Source: Erysipelotrichaceae bacterium (lineage in GTDB: Bacteria; Bacillota_I; Bacilli_A; Erysipelotrichales; Erysipelotrichaceae). From it: a DNA stretch of 56,827 bases. Each line of letters opens with the position of its first letter. Within the stretch, counting starts at the first letter, position 1. The stretch spans positions 1 through 56,827 of the forward strand of contig JAFRLM010000023.1 in assembly GCA_017431225.1 (NCBI GenBank). The letters are read 5' to 3'. The notes under the pieces are model-generated. The model searched no databases, was not told the DNA's origin, and worked only from the letters and a program-made list of their open reading frames with translations. This document shows positions 17,646 through 27,046 of this stretch, in pieces. A program made the position numbers and the translations under genes.

Positions 17646-18203
17646 TTACGCTCTGGAGGAATAGCTTCCGTCTGCTGTAGAGACGATGATCCTTTCACCC
17701 TGGTCGATGAACTGCGGAACGCGCAGAGTCAGACCGGTGTTGGTGACAGCGTCCTTTGTCTGTGTGGACGGAGCGCCCTTGATCGCCGGAGTGGTCTCTA
17801 CGATCTCGAGTTCGACCTTATCCGGTACGTTGACTGTTAAGAGATCGCCTTCAAAGAAGACAAGGGAAAGTTCCATGCCTTCAACAAGGTAGTACTTGTT
17901 GTCGCCGATGACTTCCGCGCTCAGCTCGTAGGTCTCGTAAGTTTCTGTATCCATGAAGTAGTAAGTGTCATCTGCTTCATAGGAGTATGTCGCAGCTCTT
18001 CTGGTGATGTTTGCCTGTTCGAATTCAACGTTGGCACTGTAGTTCTTTTCCAGTGTCTTGCCGTTGCGCAGGTTCTTCATCTTGGTGCGCAGGATCGCTG
18101 CGCCCTTACCCGGCTTGACATGCTGGAAGTCCAGCACCTGCCACGGGTCACCATCGATGATCAGTGTTAAACCGGTCTTGAAATCGCCTGATTGAATCGC
18201 CAT
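17646..18203 (-). CDS. efp: Translation elongation factor P
   Basis: This 185-residue protein has the usual EF-P length and three-domain layout. The N-terminal KOW-like domain carries the loop KPGKGAA, with the lysine that reaches the peptidyl-transferase centre. The central OB domain contains YYFMDTETYETYEL, and the C-terminal end is GERIIVSTADGSYSSRA. EF-P rescues ribosomes stalled at polyproline stretches. A promoter lies just upstream. It is unusual that a metabolic SDR follows 4 nt downstream. Confidence 0.97.
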   Translation of the reverse strand: MAIQSGDFKTGLTLIIDGDPWQVLDFQHVKPGKGAAILRTKMKNLRNGKTLEKNYSANVEFEQANITRRAATYSYEADDTYYFMDTETYETYELSAEVIGDNKYYLVEGMELSLVFFEGDLLTVNVPDKVELEIVETTPAIKGAPSTQTKDAVTNTGLTLRVPQFIDQGERIIVSTADGSYSSRA

Positions 18204-18243
18204 ATTAATTACCGCCTTTCTTAGGTATTTCTTTAGCTATATT

Positions 18244-18273
18244 ATTCTAACAGATAAGGGTTTCTGATGACAA
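18244..18273 (-). promoter_or_regulatory. efp promoter
   Basis: On the minus strand TTGTCA (-35) and TAGAAT (-10) are separated by 18 bp, about 40 nt before the efp ATG. Confidence 0.55.
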
Positions 18274-18353
18274 ACTGCATGTTCAATGATTTGCGGCCCG
18301 GAGACCGGGGATCTTTTTCAGGTCATCAAGCTTCCTTATCTCCGGAAAACGAT

Positions 18354-19625
18354 TCACGCCGTCGGTTTCAGAAGCCACTTCCACGCCGGTATAGCACTTA
18401 CATGGATGCCGCTGTATTCAATGTCCGCTTCTTCGCTGTTGGTGATCAGCAGACATTCAGCATCCGGAATGAAATTGCGCAGCTTCCTGAAGGCATTCAG
18501 TTCTCTTTCTTTAGTGGCCGTATCGCCAAGGATACTGTAACTTACCTGAATTGCCAGTTTTGCCTCAGGCACATAAAAATCGATTTCTACATTCCTCTCA
18601 AAATAGAATACATTCTCTACGCCATAGCGTCTGAGAAGTTCAATTGCAATAAGATTTTCCAGCTGTGCTGTTTTGGAATCCATCACAAGAAGTCCAAGCA
18701 GCCCGGTATCCATAAAGTAATACTTCGGTGATGTCTCTCTATCCAGCAGCTTTCCTGCGTAATTCTGAATGGAAAACAGAAGATATGCATCAACCATATA
18801 TCCGACATAATTGATAACGGTCTGTTTTCCGATCCCTGTCCCGGCACTGTTAAGTATATTTGTGAGTCTGCTGAAAGAGATCGGTCTTCTGACAGATTCA
18901 GCAATCTTTTTCAGTATCATCCGAAGCGCAAAATCATTGGTAATGTTGTTTCTTGCCAGAATATCGCCGATATAAATGGTCTGATAAATACTGTTCAAAT
19001 AAACACGCTTGTTTCGAATATCTACAAGCTCCGGGAATGCGCCATAATCTACATATTGTTCATATATCCTGTTTATTTCCGCACTCTCTGATGTAGTGAG
19101 GACCGACAGATAGTCTTTATCTTTTCCAAGCGCATGCAAGTACTCCTTAAAAGAATACGGGAATACCTGAACGATCATGAATCTTCCGCCCAGTGTAGAC
19201 GCAATCTCGCGGCTCAGCATTCTGCTGTTGCTTCCTGTAATGCTCACTTTGTATTTCATATCCGCGAGCCGGCGCACGAAATTCTCCCATCCGGACACAT
19301 TCTGGATCTCATCTAAAAAAATATATGGCTTTTTGCCCGCCGCCATCTCAAGTCCGATTCCCAACAGGATATCGAGATCTTCCGCTGTCACTTCCAAGAG
19401 ACGTTCGTCTTCAAAATTGACATAAAGTATCTCATTCTCCGGAACTCCTTCGGCCTCCAGATCCCTGACTATCCGGAAAATCATATACGACTTCCCGGAA
19501 CGCCGAATTCCGACAAAACAGTAATTGATGTTTTTCTCCAGCTCAATATCGCGTGTGATCATCGGATTATTCAAATACATTTCTTTCTGATCTGCGATCA
19601 CATGTTTTAAGTATTCTCTATTCAT
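18354..19625 (-). CDS. AAA_14 / DUF4143 family ATPase (first)
   Basis: This 423-residue protein starts with an AAA-type P-loop domain: Walker A GIRRSGKSYMIF (about 37-48), Walker B PYIFLDEIQNV (about 98-108), and SITGSNSRML, the sensor-1 segment with Asn. A C-terminal DUF4143 domain follows, ending in a restriction-nuclease-like pattern (VEIDFYVPEAKLAIQVSY). Family members are widespread and often decayed, with unknown function. ATG 19625 lies next to direct repeats that overlap its promoter. Base composition is more AT-rich than the neighbours, which suggests acquisition. Confidence 0.88.
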   Translation of the reverse strand: MNREYLKHVIADQKEMYLNNPMITRDIELEKNINYCFVGIRRSGKSYMIFRIVRDLEAEGVPENEILYVNFEDERLLEVTAEDLDILLGIGLEMAAGKKPYIFLDEIQNVSGWENFVRRLADMKYKVSITGSNSRMLSREIASTLGGRFMIVQVFPYSFKEYLHALGKDKDYLSVLTTSESAEINRIYEQYVDYGAFPELVDIRNKRVYLNSIYQTIYIGDILARNNITNDFALRMILKKIAESVRRPISFSRLTNILNSAGTGIGKQTVINYVGYMVDAYLLFSIQNYAGKLLDRETSPKYYFMDTGLLGLLVMDSKTAQLENLIAIELLRRYGVENVFYFERNVEIDFYVPEAKLAIQVSYSILGDTATKERELNAFRKLRNFIPDAECLLITNSEEADIEYSGIHVSAIPAWKWLLKPTA

Positions 19626-19644
19626 ATTTCTTTTTGTTTTATTT

Positions 19645-19689
19645 ACAAGACAATATTATATTATTTTTGTTCTGTTAACAAGACAATAT
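19645..19689. repeat. Direct repeat ACAAGACAATAT x2 in ATPase promoter
   Basis: Identical 12-mers lie at 19645-19656 and 19678-19689, 33 bp apart (three helical turns). On the minus strand they flank TATAAT (19655-19660), the likely -10 of the DUF4143 gene. They look like operator sites. Confidence 0.55.
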
Positions 19690-19761
19690 ATTTATTATGA
19701 ATGCATCCGGCAAATGTTCCCGTTTCAATCCGCTCATATCTGATTGCAGATTTTTCTTTGG

Positions 19762-22700
19762 TCAGGGGATCGGGACCCAGTCGACACCTCTCGCATCCAG
19801 TATCTTGGCTGTTTCGCTGCCTTCACGGGCATGGAGCGTCAATCCCTCTCCGGTATTGTAATTCTTATAATAGGAATTGCCGATATCCGTCAGGTGGTCT
19901 GGAAGATAGACATCCTTCACGAGCCCCTTCTCAAGGTCAAAGGCGCTGTAGCTGATCTTCGTAAGGTCTTCCGGCAGGTTGATCGGACCCTCCATCAGCG
20001 GCGGCACTTTCAGAAGTTCCTTCATGTCTCTGCTGAACAGCATGCCGTGCCATTCCGTATAGTTCGGATTCTCCTCGGCAACTTCAAATTCACGGAAGAG
20101 GATCTGGCTGAAGGGGTCATAATCCAGAAGCAGTTTCCCCGGCAGATAGATACGCTCCTGCACGAAGTATTCTTTGTATGTAAAGTTGTTGAAGGCCCTG
20201 CTGCCCAGAAGTTCCAGATTCTCCGGCAGACGGATCTCACCGAAGCCTTCGCCTAGAGAGAAAGCTGAGCTGCCGATCTTTTTCAGGGAATCCGGAAGTT
20301 TGACATTCTGCAGCGGATCCATGTTGAAGGCGCCGTAGGCGATCTCCTCCAGGCCTTCGTTGAAAGCGGCATTCGTGAGCTTCGTGCAGTTGAAGAACGC
20401 GTCACGGCCGATCATCCGCAGCGACTCCGGAAAGATCACAGAGGAGAGCTCATTGACGTTGTAGAACGCTTTCCCGCCGATCTCGCGTGTTCCTTCGGGA
20501 ACGCTGTATTCCCCGCCCTTCCTGTTGCGCGGATAGACGACGAGTACAGACTGGTCTTTCGTGAACAGAACGCCGTCAGTGTCACAATAGGAAGGATTTT
20601 CCTCCGCGACCTCGATCGTTTCAAGGCTGCGCATGCCGTCAAAGAAGCCGGGGTCGACATTGGTCACGCTTTCCGGCAGCGTCACCTTCGGGATGAAATA
20701 GCGGTTCGGGAAATCATCACTGTCTCCGGATGGTTTTTCAAGGACTGTCACTGCTTTCCCGTCATAGCTCTTGGGAACGGTCAGTTCCATCCTTTCATCC
20801 GGCACGCCGCAGTTTGCAAGACTCACGTGATCTTTATAGACATGCCAGAGGAAGACCGTCCCGTCTTCCTTTTCCTCGAAGGCTTCTTCGTAGATCAGAG
20901 CCTCGGGATCGGTCTCGTTGTCATACTCGAGATCCATCAGCTGCGCGTAGGCTTCCGCAGCGGAACCTTCCGAGCAGTGGATCTTTACTTTATAGACCGG
21001 CACATAATCCCCGGTCGCCGGATCAGATTCATAGGTATAAGGGAAGACTTCTCTTGAGAAACGGTAAGCGGAATCCGGGAACAGGAATTCTGTGTCTTCC
21101 GGAAGATTGTCAAACAGATAGCGCGGTATCGTTGTAATGCCATCCGGAACGATGACGAGCTGTCCGGGTTCGGTGGGCACGAACAGGATCGTATCCTTCG
21201 CTTTGTTGGTCAGGAAACCGCCGTTAGAGGCAAAGTGCTCGTTTTCCTCGCTGACATCGAATGCCCGGTTATGCAGGATCGCGAAAGCGTCGGTCCCGAT
21301 ACGGGAGAGCGCCTTGCCGATATGAACGGATTCGAGCACAGTCTCCGGTGTATCCCAGGCATAAGGATCCGCAAACGCCAGGTCACCGATCTCCTCCAGG
21401 CTTTCCGGGAAGGAGAGCTCGGTCCAGCTGGTGCAGCCGAAGAAAGCGTCGTTCTCGATCTTCTTCAGAGTCTCGGGGAAAGTGATCTTTGTGATCACGC
21501 TGTCCCCGAAAGCGCCGTAGCGGATCGTTTCGGTCCCTTCCGGCACTTCATAGTTCCCCTTCTTTCCGGCAGGATACTGGATCAGTTCCTTTCCGTCTTT
21601 GCTGAATAGGACGCCATCAACTGTCTTATAGTTCGGATTGGTATCCGGGATCGTTACCTTTAAAAGATTTTCACAGCAGCCGAAGGGGATCGTGCCGATC
21701 TGTTTCAGGGAAGAAGGCAGTTCCGCTTTGGAGAGCGCGGTATGCATGAAGGCGGCACGGCCGATCGACTCGAGACCGTCCGGGAAATTGATCTCCGTCA
21801 GAGCTCTGTCGTAATGGAAGGCAGTCAGTCCGATCTTTCTGATCGTCGAAGGCAGCCCGACCTTTTTCAGCGTCTCAAGATGGGAGAAGGCGCTGTTGCC
21901 GATCTCGATCAGTCCTTCCGGAAGAATGATCGTCTCCAGAGTTTTATTGCGGTAGAAGGCATCGTTGCCGATCTTCGTCAGCGGCAGTCCGCTGACTTCG
22001 GAAGGCAGTGTCAGTTCGCTGTCTTCCCCGGTATAGCTGATGAGTTCGCAGTGGTCGTCATAAAGACGGACACGGAGAGAACCGTTTTCCGTATTCACGG
22101 AAACGATATTGTTATCTCCCCCGCCTGTGGGGAGTTCGATATATTCGCTGCCATGGGTGCCTCCGTTGATATCACGGATGATCACCTGGCAGATGAATTC
22201 AAAACCAAATTCGGAAGCATGTTTGCTTAAGAAATGGAAACTGCTGTCGATCGCCAGCGGGTAGATCTCATAACCGTCGAATTCCCATTCCGTATGCGGC
22301 AGCATCCTTCCCCGGCTGTCACGGACCGGTTTATAGGAAAGCGCGCCGGAGTCGATGATCGATTCGTAGTTCTGCACGTCAACAGAGCCTTTGCCGGAAA
22401 GCCAGGCGCTCTGTCCGCTTGAGGTGATGTCCTGGATCGAGACATCCTCTTCGCCGGCTTCACGCTTGACGATGACCGATACGCTTTCGTCCTTACTGGG
22501 AGAAGGATCGGTAAACTCATGACCGCTCGAGAGATATGCCAGCAAAGTGCGGTAAACGGCACGGTCACCGTTATCCTCCGTCTGCAGGAAAGCCCAGGGA
22601 GCCGGACAGGTCTCCATATCCGTCTCTGCTGTGATCAGAAGCGGATCGCTTGGGATATGCAGTACGCCGTTCTCATCCGCTTCGATGCGGACATTGGCGA

Positions 22701-24186
22701 CCGCGATCGCGAATCCGCCGAAAGAATTGCGCTGCAGTACGGCATAGTAGGCCTGGGAAGTGTTTTCCAGCTGTTCCGGAGTAAGCTCAAGCGTTATTTC
22801 TTCTCCGCTCTGACGCAGCGGGGCGAAGTCCCAGATATCCAGCGGGTCCTTCAGCCAGGCATCGGTATAGGAATCGACGAAACTGCGGTAAGGCTCGGAG
22901 AGCACATCTTCCTCGGCGTAGATCTCCTGCGAGACCGCGTAGAGCGTGCTGTTGTCTCCCGGCAGATAGACCGAGACACCGGCCGCGTCCTGCACATTGG
23001 CCGCGTGAGCGATGACGGTCTCCTGCAGGGCATCCAGGATCTTCTGATACTCCGTCGGATAACGATCTTTGAGATTCTCAGCGAGATCGAGCAGATCGAT
23101 CAGGTCATAGGCATTCCCTTTTCCGGAGACGGCAGAAAGACCGAAGGCCTTGGAACGGGAACGGGCTTTATTCACCGCCGCGTAATTGCCGCGGTCGATA
23201 TCGCCGTCCATCGTGGCAAAAAGAGTATCGACCGCTTCCAGAAGCGGATCGAGTTTTGAGAGATCCAGGGCTGCCAGCGTGATATCGGGATCAAAGAATT
23301 CCGAGCGTCTGCCCTCATAGTAGCTTTTGAAGGAAGAGACGACAGAGGAAAGGATCGCCTCGGTATCGGTCGTTTCATTCAGTGTTTTTAAGAAGGAATA
23401 ATCCCAGCCGCTGCCGGCTTCCAGTTCTTCCGAGGCAACGAAATAGTTCGCGTAGTCCTTCCAGAGCCGCGCGTTTTCAAGCGATGCCATCAGGCAGGCG
23501 TCAAAACCGACCCAGTCGAGCTTCTTATCTTTAGCGAAGATCGTCGAATCCATCGCTGTGCGCAGTTCTCTTAAAAGCAGGGAGTCGTTCTCAAAGAGCT
23601 CGTCACTGCCGTAACCCCATAAAGGACCGCCGCCGTGATCCCAAAGGATCAGGGCATAGTGGTCGGCCGGATAGTTTTCAGTCGTGTAGTTGATGAACTC
23701 CGCCAGGGTCTGCGGGGAACCCATGTCCGCCGCTTCGCTCGTCGAGGCGATGATCCTTTTCTCGTCCGCTTTCGAGAGATCGAGGACGGAGTTGCTGGCG
23801 GTGGGGATATCGCTGTTCCAGCGTTTGCTGCCGCCGGTATAGACGATCAGGTTGGTCCTATCATAATCGAGACCTGCCTCCTGCATCTCCAGGAGGTCAT
23901 TGGTAGCGGCGCCGTAACGGCTCTCCAGGTTGGAGCCGACGATATAGACCATCACGGTATAGGAACGTTTTTTCGCTTTGGCGGCATTTTCGGTGTCGAA
24001 AAGTCTGGACGTTTCACTTTCGACCAGCTGTGCTTTCAGTCCCGCGGCGCGGTTATAGTCTCCGCCGTCTTCCTCATCCTCAAGAATGACTAAAGACGGC
24101 TTGGCGTTTACCGGTTTTTCCTTCGCGTTGCTGCAGCCGCTCAGAAGCAGCAAAAGACATATTAAAGCGACAAACGTTTTCTTCAT
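19762..24186 (-). CDS. Clostripain-like (C11) protease with BspA-type LRR, lipoprotein
   Basis: This 1474-residue lipoprotein has the lipobox LSGC (Cys18). Residues about 75-430 form a C11/clostripain domain: YTVMVYIVGSNLE, the catalytic His184 in ILWDHGGG and Cys231 in WVGFDACLMASL. A beta-rich middle region (about 450-700) leads to BspA-type LRR_5 repeats (about 710-1460), recognised by recurring IGNDAF, IGRAAF, LPSSLKQIG and LPEGLIEIG units, in two blocks interrupted by a non-repeat stretch near 1030-1150. It is surface-anchored and may cut after basic residues as clostripain does. The RBS is GAGGAG. Confidence 0.9.
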   Translation of the reverse strand: MKKTFVALICLLLLLSGCSNAKEKPVNAKPSLVILEDEEDGGDYNRAAGLKAQLVESETSRLFDTENAAKAKKRSYTVMVYIVGSNLESRYGAATNDLLEMQEAGLDYDRTNLIVYTGGSKRWNSDIPTASNSVLDLSKADEKRIIASTSEAADMGSPQTLAEFINYTTENYPADHYALILWDHGGGPLWGYGSDELFENDSLLLRELRTAMDSTIFAKDKKLDWVGFDACLMASLENARLWKDYANYFVASEELEAGSGWDYSFLKTLNETTDTEAILSSVVSSFKSYYEGRRSEFFDPDITLAALDLSKLDPLLEAVDTLFATMDGDIDRGNYAAVNKARSRSKAFGLSAVSGKGNAYDLIDLLDLAENLKDRYPTEYQKILDALQETVIAHAANVQDAAGVSVYLPGDNSTLYAVSQEIYAEEDVLSEPYRSFVDSYTDAWLKDPLDIWDFAPLRQSGEEITLELTPEQLENTSQAYYAVLQRNSFGGFAIAVANVRIEADENGVLHIPSDPLLITAETDMETCPAPWAFLQTEDNGDRAVYRTLLAYLSSGHEFTDPSPSKDESVSVIVKREAGEEDVSIQDITSSGQSAWLSGKGSVDVQNYESIIDSGALSYKPVRDSRGRMLPHTEWEFDGYEIYPLAIDSSFHFLSKHASEFGFEFICQVIIRDINGGTHGSEYIELPTGGGDNNIVSVNTENGSLRVRLYDDHCELISYTGEDSELTLPSEVSGLPLTKIGNDAFYRNKTLETIILPEGLIEIGNSAFSHLETLKKVGLPSTIRKIGLTAFHYDRALTEINFPDGLESIGRAAFMHTALSKAELPSSLKQIGTIPFGCCENLLKVTIPDTNPNYKTVDGVLFSKDGKELIQYPAGKKGNYEVPEGTETIRYGAFGDSVITKITFPETLKKIENDAFFGCTSWTELSFPESLEEIGDLAFADPYAWDTPETVLESVHIGKALSRIGTDAFAILHNRAFDVSEENEHFASNGGFLTNKAKDTILFVPTEPGQLVIVPDGITTIPRYLFDNLPEDTEFLFPDSAYRFSREVFPYTYESDPATGDYVPVYKVKIHCSEGSAAEAYAQLMDLEYDNETDPEALIYEEAFEEKEDGTVFLWHVYKDHVSLANCGVPDERMELTVPKSYDGKAVTVLEKPSGDSDDFPNRYFIPKVTLPESVTNVDPGFFDGMRSLETIEVAEENPSYCDTDGVLFTKDQSVLVVYPRNRKGGEYSVPEGTREIGGKAFYNVNELSSVIFPESLRMIGRDAFFNCTKLTNAAFNEGLEEIAYGAFNMDPLQNVKLPDSLKKIGSSAFSLGEGFGEIRLPENLELLGSRAFNNFTYKEYFVQERIYLPGKLLLDYDPFSQILFREFEVAEENPNYTEWHGMLFSRDMKELLKVPPLMEGPINLPEDLTKISYSAFDLEKGLVKDVYLPDHLTDIGNSYYKNYNTGEGLTLHAREGSETAKILDARGVDWVPIP

Positions 24187-24207
24187 GATGGTTCTCCTCG
24201 TTAGTAA

Positions 24208-24235
24208 AAGACCGGAGAAGCTCCGGTCTTATGTT
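24208..24235 (-). terminator. Terminator of the transglutaminase-like lipoprotein gene
   Basis: AAGACCGGAG (24208-24217) pairs with CTCCGGTCTT (24221-24230). On the minus strand TTTTACT follows. It separates the gene from the clostripain/LRR gene. Confidence 0.75.
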
Positions 24236-24244
24236 CAGATGTGA

Positions 24245-25486
24245 TTATTCGGCGATCGGTGCTCTTTCGATGACATAACTGTACGGTTCCCAGCCGGTCA
24301 GTTCGCTGACGCGGTAGTGAACGCCCTGGCCGACCAGGGAGTACATGTATTTGCCGTCTTTGGAGTAGTAGGTGTAGGAATCACCCGGATCGTATTCACG
24401 GAGGTCATCCGTGGAGATCAGATAGAGATAATGCTCGATGCTGTCGCGGTAAGCGGCATCGTTCAAAGCTTCCATATAGTAGTCATAGACTTCCTCGCCC
24501 TTATATTCGGCGAGCTGGTCTTCCAGTGTGCCCATGTCGTCCCAAGTTGAGTCGACTTCGTGCCATACACCGTCGATCATGATGATGTTCCAGGCATGTC
24601 CGCCCATGGTCTCCTTATCGCCGCCAGCTTCGCCGACGATGACCGCTGCGGTCAGACCGGCCTGCTGGAGCAGATAGGTATAGGCAAGCGAGTAACCGTC
24701 ACAGACTGCGGTGTTCGCCTGGCCGCGACCGTTCTCGACCAGCGGTCCGTAAGCGGTATGCGCGTAGTCGCTGCGGATATTCTCGTTACAGACTTTCATA
24801 TCATAGGTAACGGTATCGATGAGTTTATCGTGGATCGCAATGGCGATCTCCTTCTCGCTCTTGGTCAGATCGATGTCTGCCAGGAAAGCGTCTACCGCAT
24901 CATTGAAGCGGGTCATGACTTCCGGGAATTCCTCGAACTGTTCCGAGAAACCGAAGTAGACATCGTAACGGCCGTTATTCTCACGGGAACCGACACCCAT
25001 GGAGGCATTGATATCGTTGTAGAGCCAGAAGAGTTCCGGATGATCATACAGCATGCAGAAGTAAGCGGTCTGCATCTGCTTGCGGAATTCGGGGGTGGAG
25101 GGATCAAGATCCGTCGTGCAGATGACGATATTATTGGGATCGGTCGGATCCTCGGCTGCCATCAGCATCGCATCATATAATGCCTGTTCGTCCTTACTCA
25201 GTGTTTCGTAATAGACGAAGGTCTTGGCTTTGTTTTTCAGGTAACTTTCCGGGCCAGGTGTATATGCACGCATGGCTCTGTCGGCTTCTGCCGCTTCTTC
25301 CTCACTCATTTCTCTGGCATCCGCGACTTTCAGACCGGAATCAAGGTCACCGGTCGGGAAAAGGAAACCGTTGAAAGACAGCGTCTGCGCTTCGGAAGAA
25401 GGTTTTTCCGGTTCAGGCTTGGTCGAAGAACATCCTGCCAGCAGCATGACTGCGATCAGAAGCATGGCGATCCATTTTCTAGACAT
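24245..25486 (-). CDS. Transglutaminase-like domain lipoprotein
   Basis: This 413-residue lipoprotein has the lipobox LLAGC (Cys19). The transglutaminase-like core shows a complete triad: Cys262 (AVCDGYSLAY), His297 (GGHAWNI) and Asp312 (EVDSTWDD). Upstream residues about 90-240 form a helical region common in such secreted proteins. The fold includes cysteine proteases and cross-linking enzymes; which activity applies here is unknown. AAGGAG precedes ATG. It is transcribed toward the clostripain/LRR gene but is separated from it by a terminator. Confidence 0.87.
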   Translation of the reverse strand: MSRKWIAMLLIAVMLLAGCSSTKPEPEKPSSEAQTLSFNGFLFPTGDLDSGLKVADAREMSEEEAAEADRAMRAYTPGPESYLKNKAKTFVYYETLSKDEQALYDAMLMAAEDPTDPNNIVICTTDLDPSTPEFRKQMQTAYFCMLYDHPELFWLYNDINASMGVGSRENNGRYDVYFGFSEQFEEFPEVMTRFNDAVDAFLADIDLTKSEKEIAIAIHDKLIDTVTYDMKVCNENIRSDYAHTAYGPLVENGRGQANTAVCDGYSLAYTYLLQQAGLTAAVIVGEAGGDKETMGGHAWNIIMIDGVWHEVDSTWDDMGTLEDQLAEYKGEEVYDYYMEALNDAAYRDSIEHYLYLISTDDLREYDPGDSYTYYSKDGKYMYSLVGQGVHYRVSELTGWEPYSYVIERAPIAE

Positions 25487-25537
25487 TGTTTATCTCCTTA
25501 TAGAACTATCGTTGTATGATTCTATATTATCACACGC

Positions 25538-26824
25538 TCACAGCTCTAAACTGTTGTTTTCGAGAAGGAAGTCTTTCAATCCGATCACAAGCGTTCCTTC
25601 TTCTGTATGCCACGGGGTATATGTATTCTCCGTGACGATAACCCTTTTGAAACCGTCAGGTATATTGATAAGACTTCTCTGCTCCTGAGCAAGTTTCTCG
25701 GCAGTATCTACATTCAATGCCGATTGAATATAGTACCGCCTGCTGAAACTGTTTGCGACAAAATCAACTTCGTACTGTTTCTTTAAGTGTTTTCCGTTTT
25801 CCGTAACATTGACCGGCACAACTCCGACATCAATGTTGTAGCCACGGTAAACCAGCTCGTTAAATATCGCGTTTTCCATCAGATGGCTTTTTTCCTGCTG
25901 CCGAAAATTCAAACAGACATTCCTTATACCAAGATCAGAAAAATAGTATTTTGAAGGCGTCCCTATGTACTTTCTTCCCTTTACGTCATATCTGTCTGCT
26001 TTCTGAATCAAAAATGCATCCTGTAAATACTGTAAATAGTCGGATATCGTAGGTTCTGACAGATTTCTTTGGACACTCCGGAATGTTTTCGATATTCGCT
26101 GTGGATTCGTCAGCGAACCGACGGAAGATCCGATAATACTGATGAGTTCTTCCATTCCGTCGCTATTGCGTATGTCGTATCTTTCTTTGATATCTTTTAT
26201 ATATACTTCATCAAACACCTTGCTCAGGTACTGTGCTTTATCCTCGTGGTTTTTCAGAGAAATGGTAAAAGGCAGGCCGCCGTACATCAAGTATTCTTCC
26301 AATGCTGTGTGGAAATCTCCCTTGTGCGCCTCGAAGAATTCCGAGAACACCAGCGGCTGGACGTGGATCGGCCATCCTCTGCCTCTGAACTCTGTCATCA
26401 CATCCTTCGAGAGAAACCTCGAGTTGCTTCCGGTAACATATGTGTCGACATTTTTCATATGTATCAAAGAATTCAGCAGATCATAGACCGGTAAAGGCCT
26501 GTCATTTCTTTTGAGGTCCTCTTTTTTTATCGCGTACTGCAGTTCATCAAGCAAAACATAATACTTCATGCCGGGGACGGACATTCTTGACCTGATTTCC
26601 TGATACAGTTTGTCGGCATCTCTTAATCCGGCGTTATCTCTATCCTCAAGATTGATCGCAATGATCTGTTCATCTGTTATTCCCTGTGATCTGAGATGCT
26701 CGACAAAAAGAGTAAAAAGCAGGAAGGACTTACCGGATCTTCTTAATCCTGTGATGACTTTTATCATGTCGGTTCCGTTTTGCCTGATCAACTGTTTAAG
26801 ATATTTATCTCGCTTAATAATCAA
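25538..26824 (-). CDS. AAA_14 / DUF4143 family ATPase (second)
   Basis: This 428-residue protein has Walker A TGLRRSGKSFLLF (about 26-38), Walker B YYVLLDELQYA and TYVTGSNSRFLSKDV, followed by DUF4143 with the C-terminal nuclease-like QYEVDFVANSFSRRYYIQ. It starts with TTG after GAGG. A consensus promoter flanked by two palindromes lies upstream, implying tight control. It is only distantly similar to the ATPase at 18354-19625 and belongs to a different branch. Function of the family is unknown. Confidence 0.88.
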   Translation of the reverse strand: MIIKRDKYLKQLIRQNGTDMIKVITGLRRSGKSFLLFTLFVEHLRSQGITDEQIIAINLEDRDNAGLRDADKLYQEIRSRMSVPGMKYYVLLDELQYAIKKEDLKRNDRPLPVYDLLNSLIHMKNVDTYVTGSNSRFLSKDVMTEFRGRGWPIHVQPLVFSEFFEAHKGDFHTALEEYLMYGGLPFTISLKNHEDKAQYLSKVFDEVYIKDIKERYDIRNSDGMEELISIIGSSVGSLTNPQRISKTFRSVQRNLSEPTISDYLQYLQDAFLIQKADRYDVKGRKYIGTPSKYYFSDLGIRNVCLNFRQQEKSHLMENAIFNELVYRGYNIDVGVVPVNVTENGKHLKKQYEVDFVANSFSRRYYIQSALNVDTAEKLAQEQRSLINIPDGFKRVIVTENTYTPWHTEEGTLVIGLKDFLLENNSLEL

Positions 26825-26843
26825 TTGTATTACCTCATTTATT

Positions 26844-26857
26844 TTCGTAATTACGAA
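26844..26857. promoter_or_regulatory. Palindromic operator TTCGTAATTACGAA
   Basis: A perfect 14-bp palindrome lies just downstream of the predicted transcription start of the DUF4143 gene, where bound protein would block elongation or open-complex formation. Confidence 0.65.
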
Positions 26858-26870
26858 TTTTTCTAAATTA

Positions 26871-26899
26871 ATTATATTATATGGCCATATTTATTTCAA
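26871..26899 (-). promoter_or_regulatory. Consensus promoter of the second DUF4143 ATPase
   Basis: On the minus strand TTGAAA (26894-26899), a 17-bp spacer and TATAAT (26871-26876) match the sigma-A consensus almost fully. The predicted start is near 26864, about 40 nt before the TTG codon. Confidence 0.8.
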
Positions 26900-26904
26900 T
26901 TTTT

Positions 26905-26918
26905 TTCGTAACTACGAA
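26905..26918. promoter_or_regulatory. Second operator copy TTCGTAACTACGAA
   Basis: A near-palindrome differing by one central base from the site at 26844-26857. It lies immediately upstream of the -35, so the two sites bracket the promoter. Confidence 0.65.
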
Positions 26919-27046
26919 ATAATCTTAAATATATAGGATCTATTGATCTTTTCTTCTTCCCTGCATACCTCCAAACCGGCATTCAACATACCGGCGATCT
27001 TTCAAACTTGAACTCAGATAGAATAAACGTATAGAGGAAACAGAAG

